Source: Symsagittifera roscoffensis (lineage: Eukaryota; Xenacoelomorpha; Acoela; Convolutidae). From it: a stretch of DNA of 64,000 bases. This document shows, piece after piece, positions 12,601 through 24,370 of this stretch. Location: positions 32,124,373 through 32,188,372 of the forward strand of contig NC_087065.1 in the NCBI RefSeq assembly GCF_963678635.1, given 5' to 3'. Below the pieces are notes generated by a model. It ran no database searches. It saw nothing but the letters and a program-made list of their open reading frames with translations, and was not told where the DNA came from. The first letter of the stretch is position 1. The number at the start of each line of letters is the position of its first letter. The translations under genes were made by a program, and so were the position numbers.

Positions 12601-14186
12601 TTTTCATGGTAAAACCTGTTTTATTTTCGACAAAGTTTTCTCATTGTTTCTTCATTGCCTTAAGCGCCAAGATAAATTTGCAATAATGTTATTTTTTTTC
12701 TTTACCGTGTATGTTCACATCGTTATAAAACTAGTTTACGCAATTGGCAGAATTTTTCAAAAATGCCACTTTCAGAACTAGAATTACTGCATCATTGGGT
12801 GAGGTAGGAGAGAAAAGTTTCTAATACTTCTGAAATAGATCTGTACAAAATACTTCTTACTAACCAATTGGGATCCATAACTAGTATTTACAACAATATG
12901 TAACGCTGAAACTATTCATAGTTTCAGCAACAGAACAGAATGAACTTAACCTACAAATCAGCTGCTCCTCCTTATAACAGTTTCCGGTATCTCGCCTCGC
13001 AAAGACTAGTTTATACTAGATTCAATGAGACTAGGAGATATAAGAGTAAGATTAAGATTTGTATTAGACTAAAAAGTTGCACGAATCTATCCGTGCGAAA
13101 ACAAGATAGGGTGACGAACAGTAGGTGTACCTCATCTGAAATTAACCTATAAGTGAGACATCCTGGAAAAAATTCCACAGCAGCACAAGCAACCATAGTA
13201 TGGTTCCCTGAAGATACTTGTACAACATTCCAAGTCGCTAAAAATTACGCAAGAGTGTTGTAAATCACGCAAGAAGGAACCCATACGCTTTGATAACATC
13301 AATCCTGATCGAACAAGACCAAACCCAACTTTTTATAAAACTATACACAGTAAAGAAAGCAAACTAACACGTTCTCAAAATTACCTCGAAACTTAAGTTG
13401 CTTGCATAAACGAAAATCTACATTTTTGAACCCAATATTCAGAAAACCTTGTCAAAAACGAAACAGATTACGACATGATAAAAAATTAAATGATCCATGA
13501 TATGCCCAAACCTAACTAAAACACAGAAGACGAAAATCTTACATCCCGGAAATTTTAACAAAAACAATGAATAAACTGGAGGAAAAGTTCTCCCAGAAAA
13601 CCTGGATAGTACCAGGTTTCAAGAAAAATCACTTATTAGTAACACATGTTTTGGCGCAGTTCACATTGAAATTCACTTCGATATGGAGCTAGATTACACA
13701 TTTAGTAAAATTTTTCAAGAAGTGTCACTTTCAGAACGAGAAAGACTTAACGATTTATCTGGAATAGTAAGTAAAATATTCTAGTACTTCTGAACAAGAT
13801 TTCTACAAAATACGCCGTTAAAATACGAAAACAAAATAGCTTGACAAACAGGCGGCGTACCTCATTTGAAATAACACTATAAGTGAATCAACGCGGACAA
13901 AAACTCCCTGAGAACAAATGTACCACATTTAAAGTCGCCAAACTTCACGCAAGAGCGATAAAAGTTTAGTTTATTTTTATAGAAAATAAATCCTGATCGA
14001 ACAAGACCAGACCCAAACCATTATAACAATATACAAGGTTTGAAAAACAAACTAACGCGTTTTCAAAATTACCCTGAAACTTAGGTCGCATGCAGAAACC
14101 AAAACCTGTATTTTTGAACCTAATATTCAGAAGACCTTATCGAAAACTAAATAGGTTTCGACATAAAAACAGGTTAACGAATCGTT

Positions 14187-14965
14187 GATATGGCCGAACC
14201 AAAAAAAGAAGACAAAAAATCTTTCAATCCGTAACATTTTACACGAACATTGAAAAAGTTAGAGGGAAAGTTCTTATAGAAAACCACGATAGTACAACGT
14301 TACAAGAAACATCACTAATGAATAACACATGTTTTGACGCAAATCACTATGATATTCATCTCTGTTTGAAGCTATATTACACAATTAGCAGAATTTTAAA
14401 AGAAATTTCACATTCAGAACAAGAAACACTACATCATTTATGCGAACTAGAAGTAACACAAGTCTTACAATCTCTCGTTTTAGCAGTACTCAAAAAACTT
14501 TATGTAGGATACCTCTTATCAGGCAACCGCTCTATTCTCATTGATTAGGAAGGAAACATTCTTTGGTACTACACTTGAGCTAAAAAAGTTCAACCACTCA
14601 TAAGTTTGAAGACAAGAGATGCTACCATCCCATACCTCTATTCTATATATTTTTTAAAAAAACATTTTGTAGACACCTTATCACGTCGCTCATATTTTTG
14701 GGATACAGCTGTCCCATAGGATCTGATAATATCCAAAACGTAGCTCGGCTTGAACCAATTAAAGATAAATTTTATCATCTCACTCAAAACACTACTTTAT
14801 TGCCATTTTTATTTATATTTTTACCTGAAACTATACAAGCACTCGCTTGCAACTCGAAAATAGATGTACAATCTGTAGGCATATATGCCAACTCAGATAT
14901 ACAACATCACGTTTGAACACCACAAAATCAAGTTTTTCTAGAATCACTAAAATGGATACAACCCA
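14187..14965 (+). pseudogene. glycoprotein-like unit, two-part
   Basis: Starts at the 'atatggccgaacc' signature. The first half (open 14318-14548) has NNTCFDANHYDIHL, LHHLCELEVTQVLQSL and GYLLSGNRSILID; the same frame then reaches a WYYT box and an FVDTLSRRSYFWDTAVP segment near 14670-14715. The second half (14698-14916) opens in another frame with GYSCPIGSD and a Pro/Leu-rich stretch. One frameshift at the GGATACAGCTGTCC motif separates the halves in nearly all copies. FVDT..RR.Y followed by Cys after a WYYTC box is the strongest hint of a viral-type envelope ectodomain. Family assignment is inference. Confidence 0.45.
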
Positions 14966-15167
14966 AGGACAATCAGTTATCGAACAAGATCAAACTCAAC
15001 TTATTATAAGAAAACACACGGTATCGGAAGCAAATTAAAACGATCTCAAACTTACCCTTAAGCTTAAGTTCCATGCAAAAACGAAAATCAATTTTTTCAA
15101 ACCAATTTTCAGAAAACCTTGTCAAAAACTAAACAAATTTCGACATAAAACAGGTTTTTTTTACTTG

Positions 15168-15998
15168 ATATGCCCGAACCAAATAAAAAAAGAGGAAAAG
15201 AAAAATCCTACTTCCAGTGTTTTTCACAAGAACAGTGAAATGTTGGATGAAAAGTTCTTCTAGAAAACCACAATAGTACCAGGTTAAAAGAAAAATCACT
15301 AATGAATAACAAATGTTTTGGCCCAATTCAATATGACATTCACCTCGATTTGAAACTAGATTACACATTAAGCAGGACTTTTCATGAACTTTCACGATCA
15401 GAACAAGAAACACTACCTCATTTATGCGAACTAGAACGAACACAATTCTTATAATTTCTCGCTTTAGCAGTACTAAAAAAACCTAAGGTAGGATACCGCT
15501 TATCGGGCAACGGCTCTAAATTCTTTGAGTGTGAAGGAAACATTCTTTGGTACTACACTTGCACCAAAAAAACCCAACCACTCTTAAGTTTGAAGACAAG
15601 AGATGCTATCAACTCATACCTATATTCTATAAAAATAAAGTACATTGTGTAGACACCTTATCATGTCGCTTATATTTTTAGGATACAGCTGTCCTATAGG
15701 ATCTGAAATTAGCCAAAATGTAGCTCAGCTTGAACCTTATAAAGATCAATTTTATCAACTTAAACCAAACCTTGTTTTATTGCCATTTTCAATTAAGTTC
15801 TTACCAGAAACCATACGCGCAATCGCTCGCAACTCAAATATCGATCTACAATCTATAGGCAAATACTATATACAACATCACATTTGTACACAACAAAATC
15901 GAGATTTTCTAGAATCACTAAAAATGGATACAATCCAAAGACAATCAATTATCGAACAAGATCCTATCAGGATTCGACTTGAAATCAGGTAAGTTAAT
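15168..15998 (+). pseudogene. glycoprotein-like unit with the longest C-terminal half
   Basis: The first half is broken by stops at about 15238 and 15453 but still shows NNKCFGPIQYDIHL, an LCELERTQ segment and NILWYYTC. The second half is open for 115 codons (15645-15992): SCPIGSEISQNVAQLE, then a Pro/Leu/Phe stretch with LPFSIKFLPETI, then SIGKYYIQHHICTQ and a basic end. The next unit's start signature follows at 16000, so units are joined end to end about 830 bp apart where complete. No transmembrane anchor is visible. Confidence 0.45.
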
Positions 15999-17666
15999 TC
16001 TTGATATGGCCGAACCGAATCAAAATAGAGAAGAAAATACTTACATCATGGTAAAATTTTACAAAAACAAGGGAAAGGTTGGAGGAAAAAACTTTCCAGA
16101 AAACCAGGATAGTACCAGGTTACAAGAAAAATGACTAGAGAGTAAGATATGTTTCGGCACAATTCACTGTGTCATTCACATCGATATAAAACTAGAATAA
16201 ACAATTGGCAGAAGTTTTCAAGAATTGTCACTTTCAGAACTAGTATTACTGCATCAATTTGTGAGTTAGAAGCTAAAGTATTCTAGTACCTCTGAACTAG
16301 ATCTCTACAAAATACCTCTTACTAACCAATCGGGATCCATAACTAGTTTTCACAACAAATTGTAAGGCTGAAACTGTTCATAGTTTCAGCAACCGAACAG
16401 AATGAACTTAACCCAGAAAATAGTTGCTCCTCCTTATAACAGTTTCCAATATCTCGCCTCGCAAAGACTAGTATACACTAGAACTATTGAGGCTAGTAGA
16501 TATAAGAGTAAGATAAAGATTTGTATCTGACTAAGAAATTGCACGAATCTATGCGGCCGAAAACAAGATAGGGTGACGAACAGTCGGTTTACCTCATCTG
16601 ATAGTAATCTCTAAGTAAGCCACCCTGGAAAAAATTCAACAACACTACAGGTAATCATAGTTTGAGTCCCTGACGACACTTGTACAACATTCCAAGTCGC
16701 TAAAAATCTCGCAAGAGTGTTGAAAATCACGCAAGAGTGAATCCATACTCTTTGATAACATCAATCCTGATAAACAAGACCAAACCCAACTTTTTATAAG
16801 AATTTACACGTTGAAGAAAGCAAACTAACACGTTCTCAAAAGTACCTTGAAACTTAAGTTGCATGCAAAAACGAAAATCTGTTTTTTGAACCCAATATTC
16901 AGAAAACCTTGTCAAAAACGAAACAGATTACGACATGATAAAAAAATAAATGATACATGATATGCCCGAACCTAATTAAAACACAGAAGACGCGAATCTT
17001 ACATCTCGTATTATTTTACAAAAACAATGAATAAATTGGAGCAAAAAAGTTCTCCCAGAAAACCTGGATAGTACCAGATTACAAGAAAAATCACTAATTT
17101 GTAACACATGTTTTGGCGCAGTTCACATTGAAATTCACTTCGAAATGGAACTAGATTACACATTTAGCAGAACTTTTTAAGAAGTGTCGTTTTTAGAAGG
17201 AGAAACACTACATAATTTATTTGAAATCGGAAATAAAATTTTCTTGTACTTCTGAACAAGATTTCTATAAAATACGCCGAAGTTAAAATAGCTTGACAAA
17301 CAGGCGGTGTACCTCATTTGGAATTACTCTATGAATGAATCGACGCGGACAAAAACTCCGCGTCCCAATTTTGGTTCCCTGAGGACAAATGTACCACAAT
17401 TCAAGTCGCCAATTTTCACGCAAGAGCGATAAAAACTTAAATTGTATTTTATAGAAAATAAATCATGATCGAACAAAATTAAACCTAAACCATTATAAGA
17501 ATTTACTTACATTATAAGGTTTAGAAAACAAATTAATGCGTTTCCAAAATTACACTGAAACTTAAGTCGCATACAGAAACCAAAACCGGTTTTTTCGAAC
17601 CTAATATTCAGAAGACCTTATCGAAAAATAATAGGTTCCGACATAAAAACAGGTTAACTAATCATT

Positions 17667-18060
17667 GATATGGCCGGACCAAAAAAAGAGAACACAAAAA
17701 AAAATCTTTCAACCCGTATCAATTCGCAAGAATATTGAAAATGTTGGAGGAAAAATTCTTATAGAAAAACACGATAGTACAATGTTACAAGAAACATAAC
17801 TAATGAATAACACATGTTTTGACGCAAATCACTATGACATTCATCTCGGTTTGAAACTAGATTACACAATTAGCAGAGTTTTAAAAGAATATTCACGTTC
17901 AGAACAAGAAACACTACATCATTTATGCGAACTAGAAGTAACACAAATCTTACAATCTCTCGCTTTAGCATTACTCAGAAAACCTTAAGTAGGATACCTC
18001 TTATCAGGCAACCGCTCTAATCTCATTGATTATGAAGGAAACATTCTTTGTACTACACTT
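17667..18060 (+). pseudogene. glycoprotein-like unit, first half only
   Basis: Open from 17803 to 17988 (NNTCFDANHYDIHLGLKLDY, SEQETLHHLCELEVTQ), then a stop in place of the residue after 'LRKP', then a GNRSNLIDY segment in frame to about 18060. At about 18065 the sequence switches to the non-coding inter-unit block (tccagcaccactacaggtaa), so the second half has been lost by recombination between units. Confidence 0.45.
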
Positions 18061-19052
18061 GCACTAAAAAAATCCAGCACCACTACAGGTAACCATAGTT
18101 TGGGTCCCTGATGATACTTGCACAACATTCCAAGTCGCTAAAAATCACGCAAGAAAAAGATCAAACCCAACTTATTATAAGAATATACACGGTATAGAAA
18201 GCAATTTAACTCGTTCTCAAATTTACCTTGAAATTTAAGTTGCATGCAAAAACGAAAATCTATTTTCTGAACCAAATATTTCGAAAACTTTGTCAAAAAC
18301 GAAACAAGTTTCGACACGATAAAAGGTTATTTTATTGGCCGTATGCCGAAACCAAATCAAAGTACAGAAGAAAACAATCTTATATTCCGTAAACTTTCAA
18401 AAACAATGGGTAAATTGGAGGAAAAGTTCTCCCAGAAAACCAGATTAGTACCAGGTTTAAAAAAATCACAATTTAGTAACACATATTTGGCGCAGCTCAC
18501 TGTAAATTTCACTTCGATATGGAACTAGATAACACAAATAGCTGAATTTTTCAAGAAATGTTACTTTCAAAACAGAAAACACTACTGATTTATCTAAACT
18601 AGTAAGTAAAATATTCTAGTACATCTGAACTAGGTTTCTATAAAATACGCCAAAGATAAAATAGCGTGACGAACAGGCATTGTACCTCATCTGAATCTAC
18701 TCTATAAATGAATCAACCCAGACAAAAACTCCAGGTCCCATTTTTGGTTTCCTGAGGACAAATGTACCACAATTCAAGTCGCTAATGTTCACGCAAGAGC
18801 GTTAAAAAATTGAATTGTGTTTTTATAAAAAACAACACTTTTTGATAAAATAAACCCTGATCGAACAAGATCGAACCCAAACCATTGTAAAAAAATACAA
18901 TGTATAGAAAACAATGTAAAAAACGTTTTCAAAATTACCCTGAATGTTAAGGCTCATGCCGAAACCAAAACATGTTTTTTCAAACCTAATACTCAGAAGA
19001 CCTTGTCAAAAATTGAACAGGTTTTGACAAAAAAAACAGGTCAACTAATCCC

Positions 19053-19800
19053 TGATAAGGCCGAACCAAACAAAAAAGAGAGAAAAGGAAAAATTTCACA
19101 TCCCGTATCATTTTACAAGAACTTTGGAAATGTTGGAGGAAAAGTTCTTCTAGAAAATCACGATATTCAAGTTAACAAGAACAATCACTAATGAATAACA
19201 CATGTTTTGACGCCATTCACTATGACATTCAGCTCGGTTTGAAACTAGATTACACAATTAGCAAAATTTGTAGAGCAATTTCTCATTCACAGAACAAGAA
19301 ACACTACATCATTTAAGCACTCAAAAAATCTTTCTATTCTCATTGATTTTGAATGAAACTTTCAAGGCAACCGTTTTACTCTCATTGATTTTGAAGGAAA
19401 CTTTCTTTGGTGCTACACTTGCACCAAAAATGTTCAAATACTCTTAAGTTTGAAGACAAGAAATGCTACCAACGCATACCTTTACTCTATAAAAATAAAG
19501 TACATTTTGTAGACACTTTATCACTTCGCACTTTTTTCTGGGATACAGCTGTCCCATTGGATCTGAAAATGTCCACAATGTAGATCAGCTTGAACCAAAC
19601 GAAGTTAAATTTTTTCATCTTACTCTAAACCCTACCTTAATACCATTTTTAATTAAATTAATAAATTTTTAATTAAATTAAATATAGATCTACAATATAT
19701 AGGTTTATAATCCAAATCAGATATACAACGTCACATTTCAACACAAAAAAAATCAAGAAATTCTAACTAAAATGGATACAACCCAAAGACAATCAATAAA
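19053..19800 (+). pseudogene. terminal glycoprotein-like unit
   Basis: The last unit of the right arm. The start signature is altered (ataaggccgaacc). An open stretch (19003-19191) carries FYKNFGNVGGKVLLENHDI. A small internal duplication near 19345-19400 repeats the 'ctctcattgatttt' block (the GNRS-ID segment). WCYTCTK, HFVDTLS and GYSCPIGSENVHNV follow in different frames. The end near 19660 has a duplicated 'aattaaattaa' tract. Similarity to the array ends at about 19800. Confidence 0.4.
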
Positions 19801-20522
19801 TCTAAACCTCAGCAAACCAGCTATAACAACAAGTTTTCGGTCATCTACAGACAAAACTACAGTGGTTTTCAAAGTCATTTAAGAGTTTATATACCTACTT
19901 GAATGGAGAAAAGGATCAACCACAAGATAATTCATCAATTTTTTTTAGTCTTTAAAATATCAAAACCGAAATCCTATCAATTCTAGGGTGGTCCTACTAA
20001 ATCATTGAAAGGTTGACTATCTTATATACAATGTTTGATGTCATAGGATTTCTCTTCTCGAAAGTAAAGTGAATCTATAACCCATGCGCAATAGATACAC
20101 AAGTCAACAGACAATCTAGCGTAGTACGAACTATTCGCAGGATTTTTTGGAACATTTTCCACATCTTTCAACAAAATTTTTTCTGACGCTCATACTAGCA
20201 AAAAATGAAAAATTTTCAACAAAACCAAACAAATACGATACTCCACAGGACAATTACAAAACTACAGGTACAGCACCTTCACATTTAAACAGTTAAAAAA
20301 AATACCCACCCTCTATCACTAATCGCACAGAGCTATCGAAATACACTTCTGACCACCGAACGATTGTTAGATAATCGTAACCTACAACGTAGCCCTATTT
20401 CTCATATAGCACTCCAAAAACCCACAGTCGACGATACATACAATCTCATTGCTGAACAACAGCACAATTTGAAAATTCGTTCTCGAAACTCTCATCTTTT
20501 GAGCCTTCGATGAGCCGCCATA
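19801..20522. other. no gene seen
   Basis: AT-rich DNA between the palindromic array and the next reading frame. I find no repeat, RNA or coding signal I can support. Confidence 0.4.
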
Positions 20523-21434
20523 TTGGCTCCCTCACTTGTTTTCTTTCCTTTCCATCTAATCCGCCGCACCACGATTCTCATAATAAATTTTCAGACCTCA
20601 ACTTTTTTCCCCTGCCCAATTTCTCTTCTAATTCACTGCGCATGGATTCTGATGACTCAAACCACGCTGGTTTTAATTGCTAACTCTAAATTGAACGACT
20701 CAGAAGTAGAAACACCAAATGAATTCTTAGAATCCGAGCCTAGTCCCACTAATTTTTATCAACCACCTTTTCAACCATATTTCCCCTTACCTCTGTTGAA
20801 AACTCTACCTCCGCTTTCTCGCACACTGACGCTATCCACATCTTTTCCTATCTATCGAAAAATTCACCTGATTTACCGAGCTCATTATGTTGATGAACAT
20901 TCCCTTTTTCCAACTTTTTTATGGTTTCTATATTATAAATTCAATAACCCGCTAAATGAACCCGTGAGAAAGATTTCAGATGGCGATGAGCTTTGAGACT
21001 CGGTCATTCACCCATTGACTAACGCACTTCAACTAAATCAATTTACAAACATATTTTTACGATATACAAGCTTGAATCATACACTTAACCAATTCATTGC
21101 ACAAAAAGCTAACGGATATTCTATTTATCACTATGTTCATACTGTCGTCCGACTTTTGGAAGATTCCCCAGATGACACTGACCAACACCTAGACAAACAA
21201 ATACCCATGAATTTTTTTATCAAATCAGAATACATTTTTATCTCGATAGTACTAATAAAATATCGAGCAAATCATCAACCACGCACTCATGAACGCAAAA
21301 GAGACATGATCTATTCTCATGAAATTGTGCTAAAAACTAAATTAACGCACACTTACATTTTTAAATTTCATTCAACGACACTATCTTCACAGTTTACCAT
21401 CCCGCAATCCCCATCATCACTTCATGCTTATTAA
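20523..21434 (+). pseudogene. unknown protein, one reading frame broken by a single TGA
   Basis: Two ORFs, 20523-20996 and 21015-21434, are in the same frame and separated only by a TGA at 20994-20996. Without that stop it would be an unbroken frame of about 304 codons. The N-terminal third has hydrophobic stretches (20530-20690); the middle is acidic and Pro-rich (ESEPSPTNFYQPPFQPYFPL); the part after the stop has an aromatic/His-rich segment (YSIYHYVHTVVRLLEDS) and a basic end. I recognise no domain. It could be a recently inactivated gene, a recoded stop, or a variant of the ORF in the 0.8-kb repeat that follows on the same strand. Confidence 0.4.
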
Positions 21435-21476
21435 CTCTTAATATACATTACCCTAATTCCTAATTTTCACATATAA

Positions 21477-23095
21477 GGTAAAATCAACTAACCTATACGG
21501 CATCCTCCGTAACTACAACCCTGTGAGACAATTGTACATTTTTTGCTCCCTGGCGATCATTTTCCCGCTTGAAAACTCCCGCCCTTTCATTATCCTGCAA
21601 GAGTAAATCCAACCCGTCGAAATTGCCCTCGTAGAAAGAATTCAAACTTAAACATAGGCCATACAACCTCATCCAAACTCCTTATCAGGAATTTTCTGCA
21701 GTTACCGAAGAATTCATTTTTATCCGCGCGCATGAACTTCATTGGCCACTCTTTCGCAAAATTTACGCAACCCGCATACTTTCCAAGCTTTAAAAAGTAA
21801 TCAAAATCATTAAACCTAACTTCCCCAAGAACTTATTCGTGATCCAGATTCCATGTAAGTATGATTTTTATAATATCACTAACACAAATTAAAAACAACT
21901 CACCATTTTGACACGTGTGTTTCGTCTTTTTTTTGGATTTCGCCAGTCATTCTTCTGAACGAATAAAAGAAAAAAAATTCTTTCAAATTTTAACTTCCAA
22001 ATTTATAACCTAATTATGTCTCAAAAACTATGTCAGTGGAGTAAATTCAATACAACCGCAATAATTAATAACAAGGTTGTAAATTCGCATACGAAAAACA
22101 CAATTAAAAATGGAATATAAATTATATTACTTACCTTCTTATTTGTGCTTCTTTATATAGAGTTCGGATTTCTTAATTCACTCGCCCACTTTTCACGCGC
22201 TTTTCCAACCTAAATTTAGTAACTCGACACCGTAGAATTATTTTAAAATCGAATTTCCAGTTTTACAAACTAACTGATAACAAGGTAAAATCAACTAACC
22301 TACACAGCATCCTCCGTAACTACATTCCTGTAAGACAATTTTACATTTTTTGCTCCCTGGCTATCATTTTCCCGCTTGAAAATTCCCGCCCTTTCATTAT
22401 CCCGCAAGAGTACATTCAATCCGTCAAATTTGCCCTCATAGAAAGAATTCAAAATCTTGAACTTAAACATAGGCTATACAACCTCATCCAAACTTCTAAC
22501 CACGAATTTTCTGCAGTCACAGAAGAAGTCGTTTTCATCCACGCGCATGAACTTCATTGGCCACTCTTTTGCAACAATTGCGCAATCCGCATACTTTCCA
22601 AGCTTTAAAAAACAACCGAAATCATTAAACCTAACTTCCCCATGAACTTATTCGTGACCCAAATTCATTGTAAGTATGATTTTTATAATATCACTAACAC
22701 AAATTCAAAATAACTCACCATTTTGACACGTGCGTTTTCCTTTCTTTTTGGATTTCGCCAGTCATTCTTCTAAAGGAATAAAGGAAAAAAAAATCTTTCA
22801 AGTTTTAATTTCCAAATTTATAACGCAATTATGTCTCAGAAACTATGTCAGTGGAGTAAATTCAAAGCAACAGCAATAATTATTAACAATCTTGTAAATT
22901 CACATAGGAAAAACACAATTAAAAATGGAATATAAATTATATTACTTACCTTTTTTTTGTGCTTCTAATTATAAAATTTGGATTTTTTAATCTACTGGCC
23001 CATTTTTCACGCACTCTTCTAACCTAAATTTTGTAACTCGACACCGTAGAAATGTTTTAAAGTCGAGTTTCTAGTTTTTCAAACTAACTGATAAC
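21477..23095 (+). repeat. tandem duplication, two units of about 0.81 kb
   Basis: Unit 1 (about 21477-22282) and unit 2 (about 22283-23095) align along their length. Both begin 'aaatcaactaacctaYac' and share a 'gctccctgg..atcattttcccgc' block. Both end with 'aactaactgataacaa'. Divergence of roughly 10 percent indicates an older duplication. Unit 1 has a stop (TAA near 21602) where unit 2 stays open. Confidence 0.9.
22177..22608 (+). CDS. unrecognised 143-codon reading frame without ATG
   Basis: An open frame runs from just after a TAA at 22174 to a TAA at 22606, across the junction of the two 0.8-kb repeat units. It reads like genuine protein: hydrophobic core FYIFCSLAIIFPLENSRPF, then a charged helical stretch (KFALIERIQNLELKHRLYNL), then an EEVVFIHAHELHWPLFCNNC segment with two Cys and three His. 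No Met start is present, so it may be an internal exon or a fragment. The equivalent frame in unit 1 is cut by a stop. I do not recognise the family. Confidence 0.35.
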   Translation, partial: FTRPLFTRFSNLNLVTRHRRIILKSNFQFYKLTDNKVKSTNLHSILRNYIPVRQFYIFCSLAIIFPLENSRPFIIPQEYIQSVKFALIERIQNLELKHRLYNLIQTSNHEFSAVTEEVVFIHAHELHWPLFCNNCAIRILSKL

Positions 23096-23431
23096 AAAGT
23101 TAACTTGCTGTCAAGTGTTTCAAACTTTCCATTAACTCGGTGGAAGGAATTAAAAATTGGCGCACACTAACCAACTCATTTTTTAATGCCACAAAACCAA
23201 CCGGGTGTATGCAAAAATTTCATGGTACCCAAACCAGGTTGAGCTCAGATAAGCAGAAATTTTTCTTTTGAAACTCGCTTTCCATTAAGTGAACAAGTGT
23301 ACTTTGTGATTGATAAATTGAGTAAGGAATTAAAACAAACTGATCCATACTATGTCAATCGTTTAATGACAAAAGGAGTGATAACAGATATTAATTGTAA
23401 GCCTTTTGGCGAGTTCAAAATAGTTCTCCTT
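23096..23431. other. spacer, nothing recognised
   Basis: Transition between the tandem repeat and the ATPase relic. A short plus ORF (from 23297) overlaps the ATPase in antisense and has no recognisable content. Confidence 0.3.
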
Positions 23432-24370
23432 TTATGCAGTGAAGTTCTTCTTCGTGTGAGTTCTTATATTTCTCTTCGATATTTTACTACGTCTACTTTT
23501 CGAAGATCCTTTAGCTCGCCTCGTAGTAAGTTTACTAGAAATTCGCTGAGGAATTGAATGAAACTTTTTGGACAATGGAGGATGAATTGTTTTTGAAGTT
23601 TTTGGGAAAATGTTTGAAATATTGGGAGTATAGAGACGTATTGTATGCTCATCGTCCAAAAACTTGCTCATTGTTTGCTCATCGTTGCACAAACAGTGGT
23701 TCAGTTCCATCAAAGTTTCTGTTCCTGCTGGTAGATAAAACTTTGATGAAACTGAACCACTGTTTGTGCAATATCTTAGCGAATCAACTGTTTTTGGAGT
23801 TAAATCAATGAGTAAATGACCATAAGGAGTAGATGTTGCATCTTGATACCACTCTTTCAATTGTGATCCTAGACCTAGTTGTTGACTTAATATATTGATT
23901 TGTAAAACATCTCCGTTTACTTGAATAAGACTATATGTGTATTTTGTAACTCAACATCTCTTCCCAATTTGCTTTGATGAAACAAGTTATGCTTAATAAA
24001 TATCGTATTCAGTCCCCTGTGTCTTCCAGCAGTAGTAACTTTTACAAACTGCTTAGAATTTGAAATTTCTTCACAAGAGTCATCAAATATGAACAGGTAT
24101 TTTGTTCCATTATTGGGAAGATTTTCAATCAGTTCAAAGTCAACTCCTTGGATAAACTTAAGGTTTTTTCTTTGCATTTGTCCATAAAGAGGTTGATAAT
24201 GTTGATAAAAAAAAAATTTTGTCAAACTTTGGTTGAAATGTACCAATTTTTAACCACTCAAAAATAAGATGCGATTTCCATATCCACTCGGTGCAACTAG
24301 CGAAATAAAAACTCGTTCTTTGGTAGAAATTATTTTATTCATAGCTTTGGAGAAGGTAAAATATAACCGA
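23432..24370 (-). pseudogene. Polinton/adintovirus-type packaging ATPase (A32/FtsK-HerA class), decayed
   Basis: The family powers genome packaging into the capsid. Reading right to left: ISLVAPSGYG at about 24315-24285 is the P-loop region, where a lost base shifts the frame in the middle of the motif. FFFYQHYQPLYGQMQ follows, after a second frame change in a T-run near 24212. LFIFDDSCEE at about 24104-24075 is the Walker B segment. GRHRGLNTIFIKHNLFHQ and the SKLGRDVELQNTHIVL segment are the family's most recognisable sensor region (about 24030-23930). After another frame change near 23885, LKEWYQDATSTPYGHLL and a 'LPAGTETL' segment give the C-terminal part. A fold-back insertion (23685-23771) adds foreign residues, and the end is unusually basic. 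Several frameshifts show it is non-functional. Confidence 0.85.
23685..23771. repeat. 34-bp inverted repeat inside the ATPase relic
   Basis: Arms 23685-23718 and 23738-23771 are reverse complements with one mismatch and a 19-base loop. The right arm is the original coding sequence (TNSGSV region of the ATPase); the left arm is an inverted copy inserted a few codons downstream on the coding strand. This is the typical product of a fold-back or template-switch event during DNA synthesis. Confidence 0.9.

Larger units (their letters stand above)
6886..12640 (-). repeat. left arm of palindromic array of glycoprotein-like gene fragments
   Basis: About eight diverged units face left. Unit starts are marked by the complement of an 'atatggccgaacc' or 'atatgcccgaacc' signature near 7515, 8015, 8975, 9105, 9940, 10520, 11440 and 12575. 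Each start leads into a segment with a GGK-L-ENHDSTTLQE core and an 'NNTCF..HYDIHL' core. Some units carry a second half with GNRS, WYYTC and a CPIG segment. Between units lie shared non-coding blocks, for example 8395-8640 and 10860-11100. Units are truncated and mosaic (the unit starting at 9105 is cut after about 60 bp). The same blocks recur inverted on the right arm. Confidence 0.8.
12735..19800 (+). repeat. right arm of palindromic array
   Basis: About eight plus-strand units have start signatures near 13498, 14190, 15170, 16000, 16960, 17667, 18338 and 19055. The inverted relation to the left arm is plain: for example 12735-12900 is the reverse complement of the block at about 12240-12390, and 12955-13140 mirrors 10860-11050 and 8395-8580. 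The two arms have the same number of units but not identical order or divergence, so this is an old palindrome with later rearrangement and not a fresh inverted duplication. Shorter divergent units lie at about 12735-12890, 13496-13800, 16005-16320, 16958-17260 and 18338-18620. Confidence 0.8.

Noticed and set aside
13011-13196. Short minus ORF in the right arm of the array
   Set aside because: It lies in a non-coding inter-unit block and is not open in the other copies.
23297-23557. Plus ORF of 86 codons overlapping the ATPase end
   Set aside because: Antisense to the C-terminal ATPase relic over most of its length, with no recognisable content.
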